A stretch of 64,000 bases of DNA, taken from assembly GCA_048262255.1 (NCBI GenBank), contig JBLXFH010000001.1:1426001-1490000 (forward strand), written 5' to 3'. Position numbers and translations under genes: made by a program. Shown here one piece after another: positions 1 to 8,028 of the stretch (the stretch's first letter is position 1; each line of letters begins with the position of its first letter). The DNA comes from JABMNT01 sp048262255 (GTDB lineage: Bacteria > Pseudomonadota > Alphaproteobacteria > Rhodospirillales > Casp-alpha2). The notes under the pieces were generated by a model that did no database searches, had not been told where the DNA came from, and worked only from the letters and a program-made list of their open reading frames with translations.

Positions 1-779
1 AGATCGCGGGTCATGCGTTCGGCCAGTTCGATAAACCATGAGTCGATCCGGGTGTGGTTTTCATCCGGATAATCTTCGATGATGAAACCGTTGTCCTGGT
101 CCGGATAGAGGTAATTTTCACCACGCCCGCCTGACCCCATGACAATGACGCTGAAATTCACTGGTGGTGGACCAAACCCTTCTGCGACCATCTGGCTCAG
201 GTTCAGATTGACGATGCGTCGGTAGATGTCGTTGTTGATTCGTGTCAGCAACCCTTGAATCTCTGGTGTGGGAACCTGTTCGTCAACCAGATGCTTAGCC
301 AATGAAACCTGTGCCTGTTTGATCTCGATCTGTCCCTGGATGTTGTCTTCGCGGGTTAACAGATCGATCTCATCCATCAACTGACTGGAGGCGGCCGCAA
401 TGGTTCTGGCGAGACTGAGCGCGCCGACAAGCTTGCCCGCCGCATCGACCACGGCCATGTGCCGGAGCCCGCGCCGTCGCATGCGGGCGATGGCATAATA
501 AAGATATTCCTCCTCGTACACACAAATCACAGGCGTACTCATGACATCGGAGACTGAGGTTGTCTCCGCCACACGAAAGACGATCCGCCGTGTAATATCC
601 TGCTCGGTCAGAATGCCCCGTGGGCAATTTGCTTCGTCAACGACAAGGGCCGAACTTGCTTTCTGCTCGGCCATGGCATGGACAACCTCTTTAAGAGGTG
701 TGTCCGGAGCGACGGTGACTGCCTGCTCTATGGGACTGTTTTTAACGCGTTTACTAAAAACCGACGTTCGTTGGGACAT
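1..779 (-). CDS. CBS-domain / DUF294 nucleotidyltransferase-like signalling protein (C-terminus cut off)
   Basis: The first 259 residues read without a stop from an ATG at 777-779 to the window edge, so the C-terminus is missing. Two CBS domains (about residues 15-70 and 78-130) probably bind adenine nucleotides. A helical linker follows, then the start of a GlnD-like nucleotidyltransferase fold: G215-S216 of a GSGGRGEN stretch, and the metal-binding pair D227 and D229 in PDQDN. Proteins of this build (DUF294 and its substrate-binding domain) often sit beside acetate/solute symporters and are thought to regulate them, though the modified target is unknown. Here the gene diverges from such a symporter at 1443. 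The family assignment is firm; the regulatory role is inferred. Confidence 0.9.
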   Translation of the reverse strand, partial: MSQRTSVFSKRVKNSPIEQAVTVAPDTPLKEVVHAMAEQKASSALVVDEANCPRGILTEQDITRRIVFRVAETTSVSDVMSTPVICVYEEEYLYYAIARMRRRGLRHMAVVDAAGKLVGALSLARTIAAASSQLMDEIDLLTREDNIQGQIEIKQAQVSLAKHLVDEQVPTPEIQGLLTRINNDIYRRIVNLNLSQMVAEGFGPPPVNFSVIVMGSGGRGENYLYPDQDNGFIIEDYPDENHTRIDSWFIELAERMTRD

Positions 780-1442
780 CGTGCCAGACCTCTGATCCGA
801 ATACCGTTTAACCGCGCGCAACCGTAACCATTTCTGCTCGCATTGAATAGGCCTGATAACTTCTCAGCCCGGGATATCCTGTTCAATGATACAGATCATG
901 GGAAAATGGACACTGTAAACGCGCCATAATAACAAATCTTATTGAAAGGATAGAGAGTTTGTTTCCTTAACCGACAGCGAATCCTCAACCCGCAAAACGC
1001 CTGTTTGCGCATAGGGATGAAATCCAAATAATTTTTTACTTATAGGCAGTTAACTATAACTGTTGAGATAAAAACGGCAAAATGTTATTAAGTCTATCTA
1101 CGTATCCGTGAATAACTGCAGAGACGGATTCGAGAGGTTTTCACGATTATCTGTGAAAACCAAAACAGGGTAACGAACGCAGGAGGCCCAACGGCCTCCG
1201 AGAACCAAAAAGGTCGCGTCGTTTGGGTAATCCAGACCGGGAATAAGCTGGCTGGGTTAATCAAGGCTTAAATAAAGGGGAACGCATATTCGTTTATTCG
1301 GATCTTTACGTTCATTTGGAGTGTCGCGTTGTTTGCGGAGGTACCGCGCAAGCTGCGTGTTTCGTTGTGTCGGACGCTCATGAATTTTTTGACTTAGGGC
1401 GCCGCATTTTACGGGGACCGAACGGATAGGGGAGAGACTATC
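780..1442. other. Divergent intergenic region before the symporter, with several inverted repeats
   Basis: This 663-bp gap separates the CBS/DUF294 gene from the symporter. I see no convincing coding sequence in it. It is AT-rich from about 900 to 1100. It holds three symmetrical elements: CAGTTA-acta-TAACTG at 1047-1062, a 9-bp perfect inverted repeat at 1136-1161, and a GC-rich hairpin GGAGGCC-caac-GGCCTCC at 1182-1199. The last has no T-run on either side, so it is not an obvious terminator. The long leader downstream of these elements could carry transcriptional or post-transcriptional control of the symporter. Confidence 0.6.
1136..1161. promoter_or_regulatory. Perfect 9-bp inverted repeat, candidate operator for the symporter
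   Basis: GGTTTTCAC and GTGAAAACC form exact 9-bp arms around an 8-base spacer. It lies about 280 bp upstream of the symporter start in the divergent intergenic region. The geometry suits a dimeric regulator; which one is unknown. Confidence 0.45.
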
Positions 1443-3407
1443 TTGTCAACAAAAGTAATCTGGTTATTCGTCTTTGTGGCGCTGTATTGGTCTTACTGCA
1501 TTTTCTGGGGGATCAAAGGCGCGCGTACGGCGAAAACGGCAACCGACTATTTCGTCGCGGGCCGTTCATTGTCCATGTGGGTGTTCGTTCTGGCAGCCAC
1601 GGCGACATCGTTTTCCGGCTGGACCTTCATGGGGCATCCGGGCTTGATCTATCGGGATGGCTTCCAGTACGCCTATGCGTCCTTTTACGCCATCACCATT
1701 CCGTTCACCGGTGTGATGTTCCTGAAACGTCAGTGGATGCTCGGCAAGCGCTTTGGTTATGTGACGCCGGGTGAGATGCTGTCGGACTATTTCCAGGGCG
1801 ATGGTATTCGTATTCTGGTGGTCTGTGTGGCGTTGTTATTCTCGATCCCTTATCTGGGCGTGCAACTTGGTGCATCCGGCTTCCTGTTCAACGTTTTGAC
1901 GGATGATTTGGTCGATAAAAACGTAGGCATGTGGATTTTGTCGCTTGTTGTGCTGATTTACGTGGCGACGGGCGGTCTCAAGGCCGTTGCCTATGTGGAT
2001 ACCCTGCAGTGTCTGCTTCTGGCGTTCGGTATTATCGCCATTGGCTTTATTGCCTATAGCGAACTGGGTGGCTTTGGCGCCTTTAACGAAGCCATGTCAC
2101 AGCTTGGACAGGCCGGTAACGTTGGTAAGTGGGGAACCACGCAAGGGCATGGGGGTGGCGATTATAACGCCTATCTCGCTATTCCAGGTGTCATCCAGTT
2201 TACGGCGGGTCTTGGTAAGGAAACACCGGTCGGTGGTTTATGGACCGGGATCATGTGCCTGACCTATATGTTTGCCTTGATGGGCATTCAGTCGGCTCCG
2301 GCGTTTACGATGTGGGCCTTTGGCAACACCAACCCGAAGCCATTTGCACCGCAGCAAGTGTGGGCATCGTCCCTATGCATCGGATTTATCCTGTTCTTCT
2401 TCACGGCAGCACAGGGTATGGGAGCTCACTTCTTGGGGGCAACTCCTGCTGTTGGAGCAATTGCGGGAATAGCAGAGGTTATTCCGGATTTGACGGCCAA
2501 TAAGCAGGGCGGTCTGGTGCCTCACTATATCAATCTGGTGGGGGATGCGGCACCTTGGTTTGTTGGTTTGCTGGCGGTCTGTGCGTTGGCGGCCATGCAA
2601 TCGACGGGTGCGGCTTACATGTCTACGGCTGGCGGTATGCTGACCCGCGATTTGTATAAGCGTTATCTCAACCCAACAGCAGACCATGCTACCCAGAAAC
2701 TGTTTGGGCGTATGGGTGTTGCCTTCATTGTTATTTCAGCATTGTTGGTGGCGACCTACTCGTCAGACGCTCTGGTTCTTTTGGGTGGTCTGGCGGTGGC
2801 ATTTGGTTTCCAGATGTGGCCGGCACTGGCAGCTGTTTGCTGGTTCCCGTGGATCACCCGTCAAGGGGCTACGTGGGGTCTGGCGGCAGGTCTGCTGGCC
2901 GTGATCTTCACGGAAAGCTTGGGTGGTTCCATTGCCGGTCTGTTCGGTGGTGAGTTGCCATGGGGCCGTTGGCCATGGACGATCCATTCTGCCGGTTGGG
3001 GTATCATCTTCAACCTCAGTGTTTGCCTGGTCGTTTCCGCAATGACACAAAGCGATACGGCGATGGCGCATCGTATGAAGTACCATGGCTTCCTTAGGGA
3101 GCACGCCAGTCTGTCGCCAGAAAAACAGAGTCTGAAACCTGTGGCATGGCTCATTACCCTTGTCTGGCTGATCTTTGGTATTGGGCCAGGTGCGGTTATC
3201 GGCAATGACATCTTTGGTGCACCGGATGCCGGTATTGAAAACTGGACATTTGGTATACCGTCGATCTGGGCATGGCAAATCCTCTGGTGGATACTCGGTG
3301 TGGGCATGATGTGGTTCCTTGCCTACAAGATGGAAATGTCGACGATTCCGAGCAAGGAAGTGGAGGTTCTTGTTGAAGATATCGGCGATACGGTTGGCCA
3401 GCAGTAA
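1443..3407 (+). CDS. Sodium:solute symporter (SSS family)
   Basis: This 654-residue polytopic inner-membrane protein has about 13 hydrophobic segments. Near the N-terminus it has FVAGRSLSMWVFVLAATATS, typical of SSS transporters (the ActP/PutP superfamily), which use the sodium gradient to import acetate-like acids, amino acids or sugars. It is longer than the usual 500-550 residues of the family, with extra C-terminal segments near 560-640. The start is TTG at 1443, chosen because GGGGAGAG lies just upstream. A strong rho-independent terminator follows at 3436. The neighbouring CBS/DUF294 gene supports a regulated organic-acid symporter. The substrate cannot be read from sequence. Confidence 0.9.
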   Translation: MSTKVIWLFVFVALYWSYCIFWGIKGARTAKTATDYFVAGRSLSMWVFVLAATATSFSGWTFMGHPGLIYRDGFQYAYASFYAITIPFTGVMFLKRQWMLGKRFGYVTPGEMLSDYFQGDGIRILVVCVALLFSIPYLGVQLGASGFLFNVLTDDLVDKNVGMWILSLVVLIYVATGGLKAVAYVDTLQCLLLAFGIIAIGFIAYSELGGFGAFNEAMSQLGQAGNVGKWGTTQGHGGGDYNAYLAIPGVIQFTAGLGKETPVGGLWTGIMCLTYMFALMGIQSAPAFTMWAFGNTNPKPFAPQQVWASSLCIGFILFFFTAAQGMGAHFLGATPAVGAIAGIAEVIPDLTANKQGGLVPHYINLVGDAAPWFVGLLAVCALAAMQSTGAAYMSTAGGMLTRDLYKRYLNPTADHATQKLFGRMGVAFIVISALLVATYSSDALVLLGGLAVAFGFQMWPALAAVCWFPWITRQGATWGLAAGLLAVIFTESLGGSIAGLFGGELPWGRWPWTIHSAGWGIIFNLSVCLVVSAMTQSDTAMAHRMKYHGFLREHASLSPEKQSLKPVAWLITLVWLIFGIGPGAVIGNDIFGAPDAGIENWTFGIPSIWAWQILWWILGVGMMWFLAYKMEMSTIPSKEVEVLVEDIGDTVGQQ

Positions 3408-3435
3408 ACGGCTGACATTACCGTAAAAATCTTAC

Positions 3436-3466
3436 GGGGGAAGGCTTTCGCCTTCCCCCTTTTTTT
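3436..3466 (+). terminator. Rho-independent terminator after the symporter
   Basis: GGGGGAAGGC (3436-3445) pairs perfectly with GCCTTCCCCC (3450-3459) around a TTTC loop and is followed by seven T residues. It sits 29 bases after the symporter stop codon. Confidence 0.95.
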
Positions 3467-3529
3467 CGTTATGATTAATGCCGTTAGTCAATTTACCGTC
3501 CGGGTATGGCGTCGAGGTAGGGGTTAGAG

Positions 3530-3772
3530 ATGCAGGCAATTTTCAGTGAAGATTTTCGATGGCTGTGGATTATCGCCATGGCCGTGGCCATGTTCTTTCC
3601 GGTCCGGCAATTCATCTGGGCATCGTCCGTTCGCCGCCATATGCGTAAAGGCGGCGAGCAGCAGGTTACCGATGAAGAGCAACAGCGTTTAAAAAAACGC
3701 GCCGGGTTCACCGCCATTTTGCTGAGCGGACTTTTTTCTCTTTTTTACATCAGCTATCTGTTTAAGAAATGA
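3530..3772 (+). CDS. Small two-helix membrane protein
   Basis: The 80-residue product has a hydrophobic stretch near residues 11-30, a charged central section with RRHMRKGGEQQVTDEEQQRLKKR, and a second hydrophobic stretch near 57-76, so a two-pass inner-membrane protein is likely. I recognise no named family. Its stop overlaps the start of the following TPR gene (ATGA at 3769-3772), which implies translational coupling and a shared function. That overlap and the coding-like composition are the main evidence that it is real. Confidence 0.75.
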   Translation: MQAIFSEDFRWLWIIAMAVAMFFPVRQFIWASSVRRHMRKGGEQQVTDEEQQRLKKRAGFTAILLSGLFSLFYISYLFKK

Positions 3773-4398
3773 GTATGCCCCCAACCAGTTCCGGCGTTCT
3801 CAAGCGCTTTATAAAATATATGGCGATCCTGACGTTTGTCATGTTTTCGATCTGGGCCGTTGTCAAAATGGCGAAGAACGAAGTCCCGGGAGACATGGAA
3901 GTCCGCCAGGGAGATATCCTGCTGCAGGATGAAAAATTCGCCGATGCCATTGTCCGCTTTGATGAAGCACTTGCATTGCAGCCGGACCATCGGGGCGCTT
4001 TGATTGGCAAAGCCGTTTCGTTGATGGCGCTTGAACGCTACCCGGAAGCCGAGGCCGTTTTGACTTATTTGGTCGCCTATTTGCAGGCGAACCTGTCCGA
4101 TGACGACCCAACGGGAGCCGGTGCCCTATCGGCCGCCTACGCCAACCGCGGCATCATCAAGGACCGCCAGGCGCGCTATGAAGAAGCGCTGCTCGATTAT
4201 ATCGAGGCTATAAAAATTGATTATGATCTGGCCGATGGCCCGGGCTGGATCGAGCATTTGCTGCATTATAACAAAGAGCCCTCGAGCGTTCTGAAAAGGG
4301 CCGAGTATATTTACCAGCAACTCAAACTTCCAGAAAACGAACGCCTGATGCGGGTGCCGGAACTGGACGCCAAGCAACGGCGCTACAAACCCCGGTAA
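3769..4398 (+). CDS. Membrane-anchored TPR protein
   Basis: The 209-residue product has one N-terminal membrane anchor (about residues 16-33) followed by tetratricopeptide-like helices. One repeat pair spans roughly 44-105 (GDILLQDEKFADAIVRFDEA, then ALERYPEAEAVL) and another spans 125-160 (AYANRGIIKDRQARYEEALL). TPR domains usually mediate protein-protein contacts, so this is probably a periplasm-facing scaffold. It overlaps the upstream small membrane gene by four bases and is presumably co-translated with it. The exact partner is unknown. Confidence 0.85.
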   Translation: MSMPPTSSGVLKRFIKYMAILTFVMFSIWAVVKMAKNEVPGDMEVRQGDILLQDEKFADAIVRFDEALALQPDHRGALIGKAVSLMALERYPEAEAVLTYLVAYLQANLSDDDPTGAGALSAAYANRGIIKDRQARYEEALLDYIEAIKIDYDLADGPGWIEHLLHYNKEPSSVLKRAEYIYQQLKLPENERLMRVPELDAKQRRYKPR

Positions 4399-4402
4399 TG
4401 GT

Positions 4403-4612
4403 TCAGAAGGTGACCAATCCGAGGACGTCCTGTACCAGAACGCCGAAAAAGAATAAAGCGGCGATGCAGCCAAACAGCAGGTGGACAAAATCCGTATTGC
4501 CGTCCGCGTCGCGATAGCGGATGCCATGCCAGGCGATAAAGCCGGTGCACATCAGGAAAATGATGTTGACCAAAAGCTCATAGCCCGCCGGAATTTCAAA
4601 AAAGTTCGCCAT
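4403..4612 (-). CDS. Small hypothetical membrane protein
   Basis: The 69-residue product has two hydrophobic segments (about 13-30 and 45-66) with a short polar loop, YRDADGNTD, between them. I do not recognise it. The ATG at 4610-4612 lacks a clear Shine-Dalgarno sequence. It lies 4 bases from the convergent TPR gene and 70 bases downstream of another minus-strand membrane gene, with which it may be transcribed. The evidence is limited to reading-frame quality and membrane character. Confidence 0.55.
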   Translation of the reverse strand: MANFFEIPAGYELLVNIIFLMCTGFIAWHGIRYRDADGNTDFVHLLFGCIAALFFFGVLVQDVLGLVTF

Positions 4613-4682
4613 GTAGAAAATTTAGCGGGGGTAAGGAGCTTGCGCAAGTTCGCAGAACATCTGCGGCGGCAATTGTGAAACC

Positions 4683-5165
4683 TTATTTCTTTTCCTGAGT
4701 TTGTTTCAGCTCATCGTCAGCGATATAGGGCGGAAACATGGATGACGATTTTTTAATGGATGTATTGACGATCATCAGTCCGCCGCCGAGAAACAGGACC
4801 AGACAGGCGCAGGCAACCAAAAACTTGCGACGGCCATTGGGCATTGAGGTGTGGTAGTCGTGATCATAGCGGTGATAGCCGGGATTCTGATCGTCGATTT
4901 TTCCTTGTTCGGATAACTGATTGATGTGACGTGCATAATGGCGCGCCCAAAATGGAACATAATCATATATCATGTAGTCATGAAACAGCTTGTCGAAAGC
5001 AACTTCTTTCATGTCTTCACCATGCCAGGCATGGTAAGCCAATTGCAGAAGCTGAAATTCGCCGACCTGCAGCAGATTGGCGGCGCGGACAATTTCCGTA
5101 CGTTCGCGGTTATTTTTCTCTTCATGATCGGGCTCGATCAGGGTTTTCCATAAACTCCCACTCAT
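4683..5165 (-). CDS. Hypothetical single-pass membrane protein
   Basis: The 160-residue product begins with a long soluble, charged domain (about 1-110) rich in His, Asp and Tyr. A hydrophobic helix (about 113-131) and a short C-terminal tail follow, suggesting a C-tail-anchored inner-membrane protein. I do not recognise the family. The start is well supported: AAAGGAGG lies a few bases before the ATG at 5163-5165. It is divergent from the CBS-domain gene at 5360. Confidence 0.75.
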   Translation of the reverse strand: MSGSLWKTLIEPDHEEKNNRERTEIVRAANLLQVGEFQLLQLAYHAWHGEDMKEVAFDKLFHDYMIYDYVPFWARHYARHINQLSEQGKIDDQNPGYHRYDHDYHTSMPNGRRKFLVACACLVLFLGGGLMIVNTSIKKSSSMFPPYIADDELKQTQEKK

Positions 5166-5359
5166 ATGAGCCTCCTTTAGAAAAGTCGGATATACATCAT
5201 ACTGTAAAAAGACCGGATTCCGTATATCACTTTTCAGTCAACTGCGCCGTGACCTCCATCACCCGAACATTTGCTTTCCGATGCAGAGAACAGTCGGCTA
5301 ACATAAAGGTCGATGCATTTGCGTGTCGTACTCAATGCCACGGGAGGGCGGTTGAATTG

Positions 5360-6010
5360 GTGAAACGCGTTTTTGACCGGCGGGGACGCAACACTTGGGA
5401 TGAAAAGACCAGGGCCCGTGAAGACATGCGTCTGACGGAGCGTCGTCGCTCGGACCGCCGGGTCCGGGGCGAGCGGCGGGTTGACCAACGCCGCAAGGTG
5501 GATACCTGGACTGATGACCCAAGCAAGGAATGCCGACGCATTGCCGAGCGACGCGTCATGACCCGACGCTCCGGCCGCGACCGACGCCGGGAGGAAGCAG
5601 CAAAACCAAAAACCTTTGTTCATGAGCTGGTGAACACGTCGGGAAAAAGCATACAAACACTGGCGCCGGACTCGATTTTACGCGATGCCATCTCACTTCT
5701 CGCCATCCACAAGATTGGCCTGCTGGTCATTTCAACGCCAGAGAAAGGTCTGCTGGGGGTCTTGTCAGAACGCGATATCGTGCGGGCTTTGCATGATCAG
5801 GGCGTGCCGGCGCTGGAACAGCAAGTTTCAAGCTTCATGGCGCGTGGCGTCTGGACCTGTGCGCCGGGGGATCGCATCACCAGTGTCATCACAACCATGA
5901 ACGACAACAAAATGCGCCACATGCCGGTTGTTGAAAGGGGGGATGTGGTTGGCGTTATCAGCACTACGGACCTGATCCGTTGTATCACCGTGACGAATGG
6001 CCCGGAGTGA
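5360..6010 (+). CDS. CBS-domain protein with an arginine-rich N-terminus
   Basis: Two CBS domains (about residues 95-150 and 155-210 of a 216-residue product) include LLGVLSERDIVRAL and VVGVISTTDLIRC, so the protein probably senses adenine nucleotides or NAD(H). Before them lies a very basic segment, about residues 24-78, with repeated patterns such as ERRRSDRR, GERRVDQRR and SGRDRRREE. The start is uncertain: GTG at 5360 has GGGAGGG upstream, TTG at 5357 is equally placed, and the first in-frame ATG is at 5426. Longer in-frame upstream extension is possible but has no ribosome site or family resemblance. Confidence 0.8.
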   Translation: MKRVFDRRGRNTWDEKTRAREDMRLTERRRSDRRVRGERRVDQRRKVDTWTDDPSKECRRIAERRVMTRRSGRDRRREEAAKPKTFVHELVNTSGKSIQTLAPDSILRDAISLLAIHKIGLLVISTPEKGLLGVLSERDIVRALHDQGVPALEQQVSSFMARGVWTCAPGDRITSVITTMNDNKMRHMPVVERGDVVGVISTTDLIRCITVTNGPE

Positions 6011-6049
6011 AGGTATTTAATACGTCTCACTGCAAAAAATGAACACGGA

Positions 6050-6331
6050 TCAAACCCAGCGGAAAACCACGTAGGCAAAAGCAGCAGAGATTACCACGGC
6101 CCCCCAAAGCGGTGTCCCCATCACACCAAGCCAGGCCAGATGAATAAAGGCGCTGCCGAGGATTGAAATAAACAACCGGTCACCGCGCGTTGTGTCCAGG
6201 GTCAGGATGCCGCGCCGGGGCGCGCCGCCCGGATTACGCCATTCGAGAAATCCCATCAGGCTGATGGCCAGCAGAATACAGATGAAAAAGGCGGCCGTTG
6301 GCGCGGTCCACGCCATCCAGGATAAACCCAT
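6050..6331 (-). CDS. glpU: DUF2160 small membrane protein of the glycerol ABC operon (GlpU-like)
   Basis: The 93-residue product has three hydrophobic segments and the central stretch EWRNPGGAPRRGILTLDTTR typical of DUF2160 proteins. These accompany glycerol ABC transporter genes in rhizobia and relatives. GGGGGAGGAGAG precedes the ATG at 6329-6331. It is the last gene of the minus-strand operon, 21 bases after glpQ. The role in glycerol uptake is inferred from conserved context; its biochemistry is unknown to me. The symbol follows the Rhizobium leguminosarum glpSTPQUV naming. Confidence 0.8.
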   Translation of the reverse strand: MGLSWMAWTAPTAAFFICILLAISLMGFLEWRNPGGAPRRGILTLDTTRGDRLFISILGSAFIHLAWLGVMGTPLWGAVVISAAFAYVVFRWV

Positions 6332-6352
6332 GTTTTCTCTCCTCCCCCTTGC

Positions 6353-7153
6353 CTAAACCCGGCCAAGGGCAAAACCCTTGGCAATGTAATTGCGGACGAA
6401 ATAGATCACAAATGCGCCGGGAATGATGGTCAGGGTGCCGGCGGCGGCCAGCAGCCCCAGTTCATAACCCGATGTGCTGGCCGTTTTGGTCATGGTCGCA
6501 GCAATCGGTTTAGCGGCAACCGATGTCAGGGTTTTTGCCAGTAGCAGTTCAACCCAGGAAAACATGAAACAGAAAAAAGCGGCAACGCCAATGCCTGCGG
6601 CGATCGTCGGAATGAAAATACGAACGAAGAAACGCGGGAATGAATAGCCATCCACATAAGCCGTCTCATCCAGTTCCTTCGGTACACCCGACATGAAACC
6701 TTCCAGAATCCACACCGCAAGCGGGATGTTGAACAGGCAATGGGCCAGCGCCACGGCGATGGGGGTATCGAACAGATTGACCGCCGAATAGAGCTGGAAA
6801 AACGGCAGGGCGAAGACGGCGGGTGGCGCCATGCGGTTGGTCAGCAGCCAGAAAAACAGGTGTTTGTCGCCGAGAAACCGATAGCGCGAAAAGGCATAGG
6901 CGGCGGGCAGGGCGACGGTTACCGATATGGCCATATTGATGCAGACGTAGGTAATGGAATTGAAATAACCGTTGTACCAGGTCGGGTCGGTAAAAATGGT
7001 GACATAGTTCTCCAGGGTGAATTCACGCGGCCATAGAGAGAATGTGCCCAGGATTTCATTGGTTGTCTTGAACGACATATTGATCAGCCAGTAGATGGGC
7101 ATCATCAACAGGATGATATAAATGGCAGGAACGAACTTAGCGGAGTTTCTCAT
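6353..7153 (-). CDS. glpQ: Glycerol ABC transporter permease GlpQ
   Basis: This 266-residue MalG-type permease has six predicted membrane helices. The cytoplasmic EAA loop, about residues 153-183, contains GVPKELDETAYVDGYSFPRF and contacts the ATPase subunits. The start codon shares one base with the stop of glpP (TAATG), implying translational coupling. The operon context (glpR, glpD and glpK adjacent, two ATPases, a DUF2160 protein) identifies glycerol as the likely substrate. On sequence alone it could serve another polyol or sugar. Confidence 0.9.
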   Translation of the reverse strand: MRNSAKFVPAIYIILLMMPIYWLINMSFKTTNEILGTFSLWPREFTLENYVTIFTDPTWYNGYFNSITYVCINMAISVTVALPAAYAFSRYRFLGDKHLFFWLLTNRMAPPAVFALPFFQLYSAVNLFDTPIAVALAHCLFNIPLAVWILEGFMSGVPKELDETAYVDGYSFPRFFVRIFIPTIAAGIGVAAFFCFMFSWVELLLAKTLTSVAAKPIAATMTKTASTSGYELGLLAAAGTLTIIPGAFVIYFVRNYIAKGFALGRV

Positions 7154-8019
7154 TATGACGCCTCATTCTTCATCATCAGTGTATAGAACAGCCAGCTGAC
7201 GAGCAGCACGATCAGGAAGTAGATCAGCGACATGGCCGCCGCCGGACCCAGATCGAACTGCCCGAGGGCGATTTTCACCAGATCAATGGACAGGAAGGTG
7301 GTCGCATTGCCGGGGCCGCCGCCGGTCAGAACGAAGGGTTCCGTATAAATCATGAAACTATCCATGAACCGCAGCAGAATGGCGATGGTCAGAACGCGCT
7401 TCAGCTTCGGCAGCTGGATGAAACGGAACACCGCCCAGGGTCTGGCCCCGTCAATTTTCGCCGCCTGATAATAGGCGTCGGGGATGGAGCGCAAACCGGC
7501 ATAAGCCAGCAGCACGACAAGCGATGTCCAGTGCCAGACATCCATCAGGATGACCGTGAACCAGGCCGCAACGGGTTGTCGGGTGAAGTTGTAATCAATG
7601 CCCAGCGCATTGATGCTACGCCCGAGAAGCCCGATATCCGGCAAAGCGAAAATGTTCCACATGGCGCCCACCACATTCCATGGGATCAACAGCGGCATGG
7701 CCATGAAGACCAGACAGACTGACACCCAAATGCCTTTTTTCGGCATGGTCAGGGCAATGGCGACGCCCAACGGTACCTCTATGGCCAGGATGATTGAGGT
7801 GAACAGCAATTGGCGCCCAAGCGACGCATGGAAGCGTTCAGAATTGAGCACCTGCTCGAACCATTTCACGCCTTCCCAGAAAAACACATTGTCACCAAAG
7901 GTTTCCTGAACCGAATAGTTGACCACTGTCATCAGCGGGATCAGGGCATTGAAAGCGACCAGCGCAACGACGGGAATGACAAACAGCCAGGCTTTTTGAT
8001 GGGTCGTTTTATTGTCCAT
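7153..8019 (-). CDS. glpP: Glycerol ABC transporter permease GlpP
   Basis: This 288-residue MalF-type permease has an N-terminal helix after MDNKTTHQKAWLFVIPVV, five further helices, and an EAA loop near residues 173-203 containing SIPDAYYQAAKIDGARPW. It would form the heterodimeric membrane channel with GlpQ. GAGGAACG precedes the ATG at 8017-8019, nine bases after the glpT stop. The family is certain. The glycerol substrate is inferred from the linked glpR, glpD and glpK. Confidence 0.9.
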   Translation of the reverse strand: MDNKTTHQKAWLFVIPVVALVAFNALIPLMTVVNYSVQETFGDNVFFWEGVKWFEQVLNSERFHASLGRQLLFTSIILAIEVPLGVAIALTMPKKGIWVSVCLVFMAMPLLIPWNVVGAMWNIFALPDIGLLGRSINALGIDYNFTRQPVAAWFTVILMDVWHWTSLVVLLAYAGLRSIPDAYYQAAKIDGARPWAVFRFIQLPKLKRVLTIAILLRFMDSFMIYTEPFVLTGGGPGNATTFLSIDLVKIALGQFDLGPAAAMSLIYFLIVLLVSWLFYTLMMKNEAS

Positions 8020-8028
8020 AATCGTTCC

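Noticed and set aside
1182..1199. GGAGGCC hairpin as a rho-independent terminator
   Set aside because: No T-run on either side and no gene end nearby; kept only as an unexplained structure.
4931..5359. N-terminal extension of the CBS protein back to 4931
   Set aside because: It would overlap the oppositely oriented membrane-protein gene, and has no family match or ribosome site.
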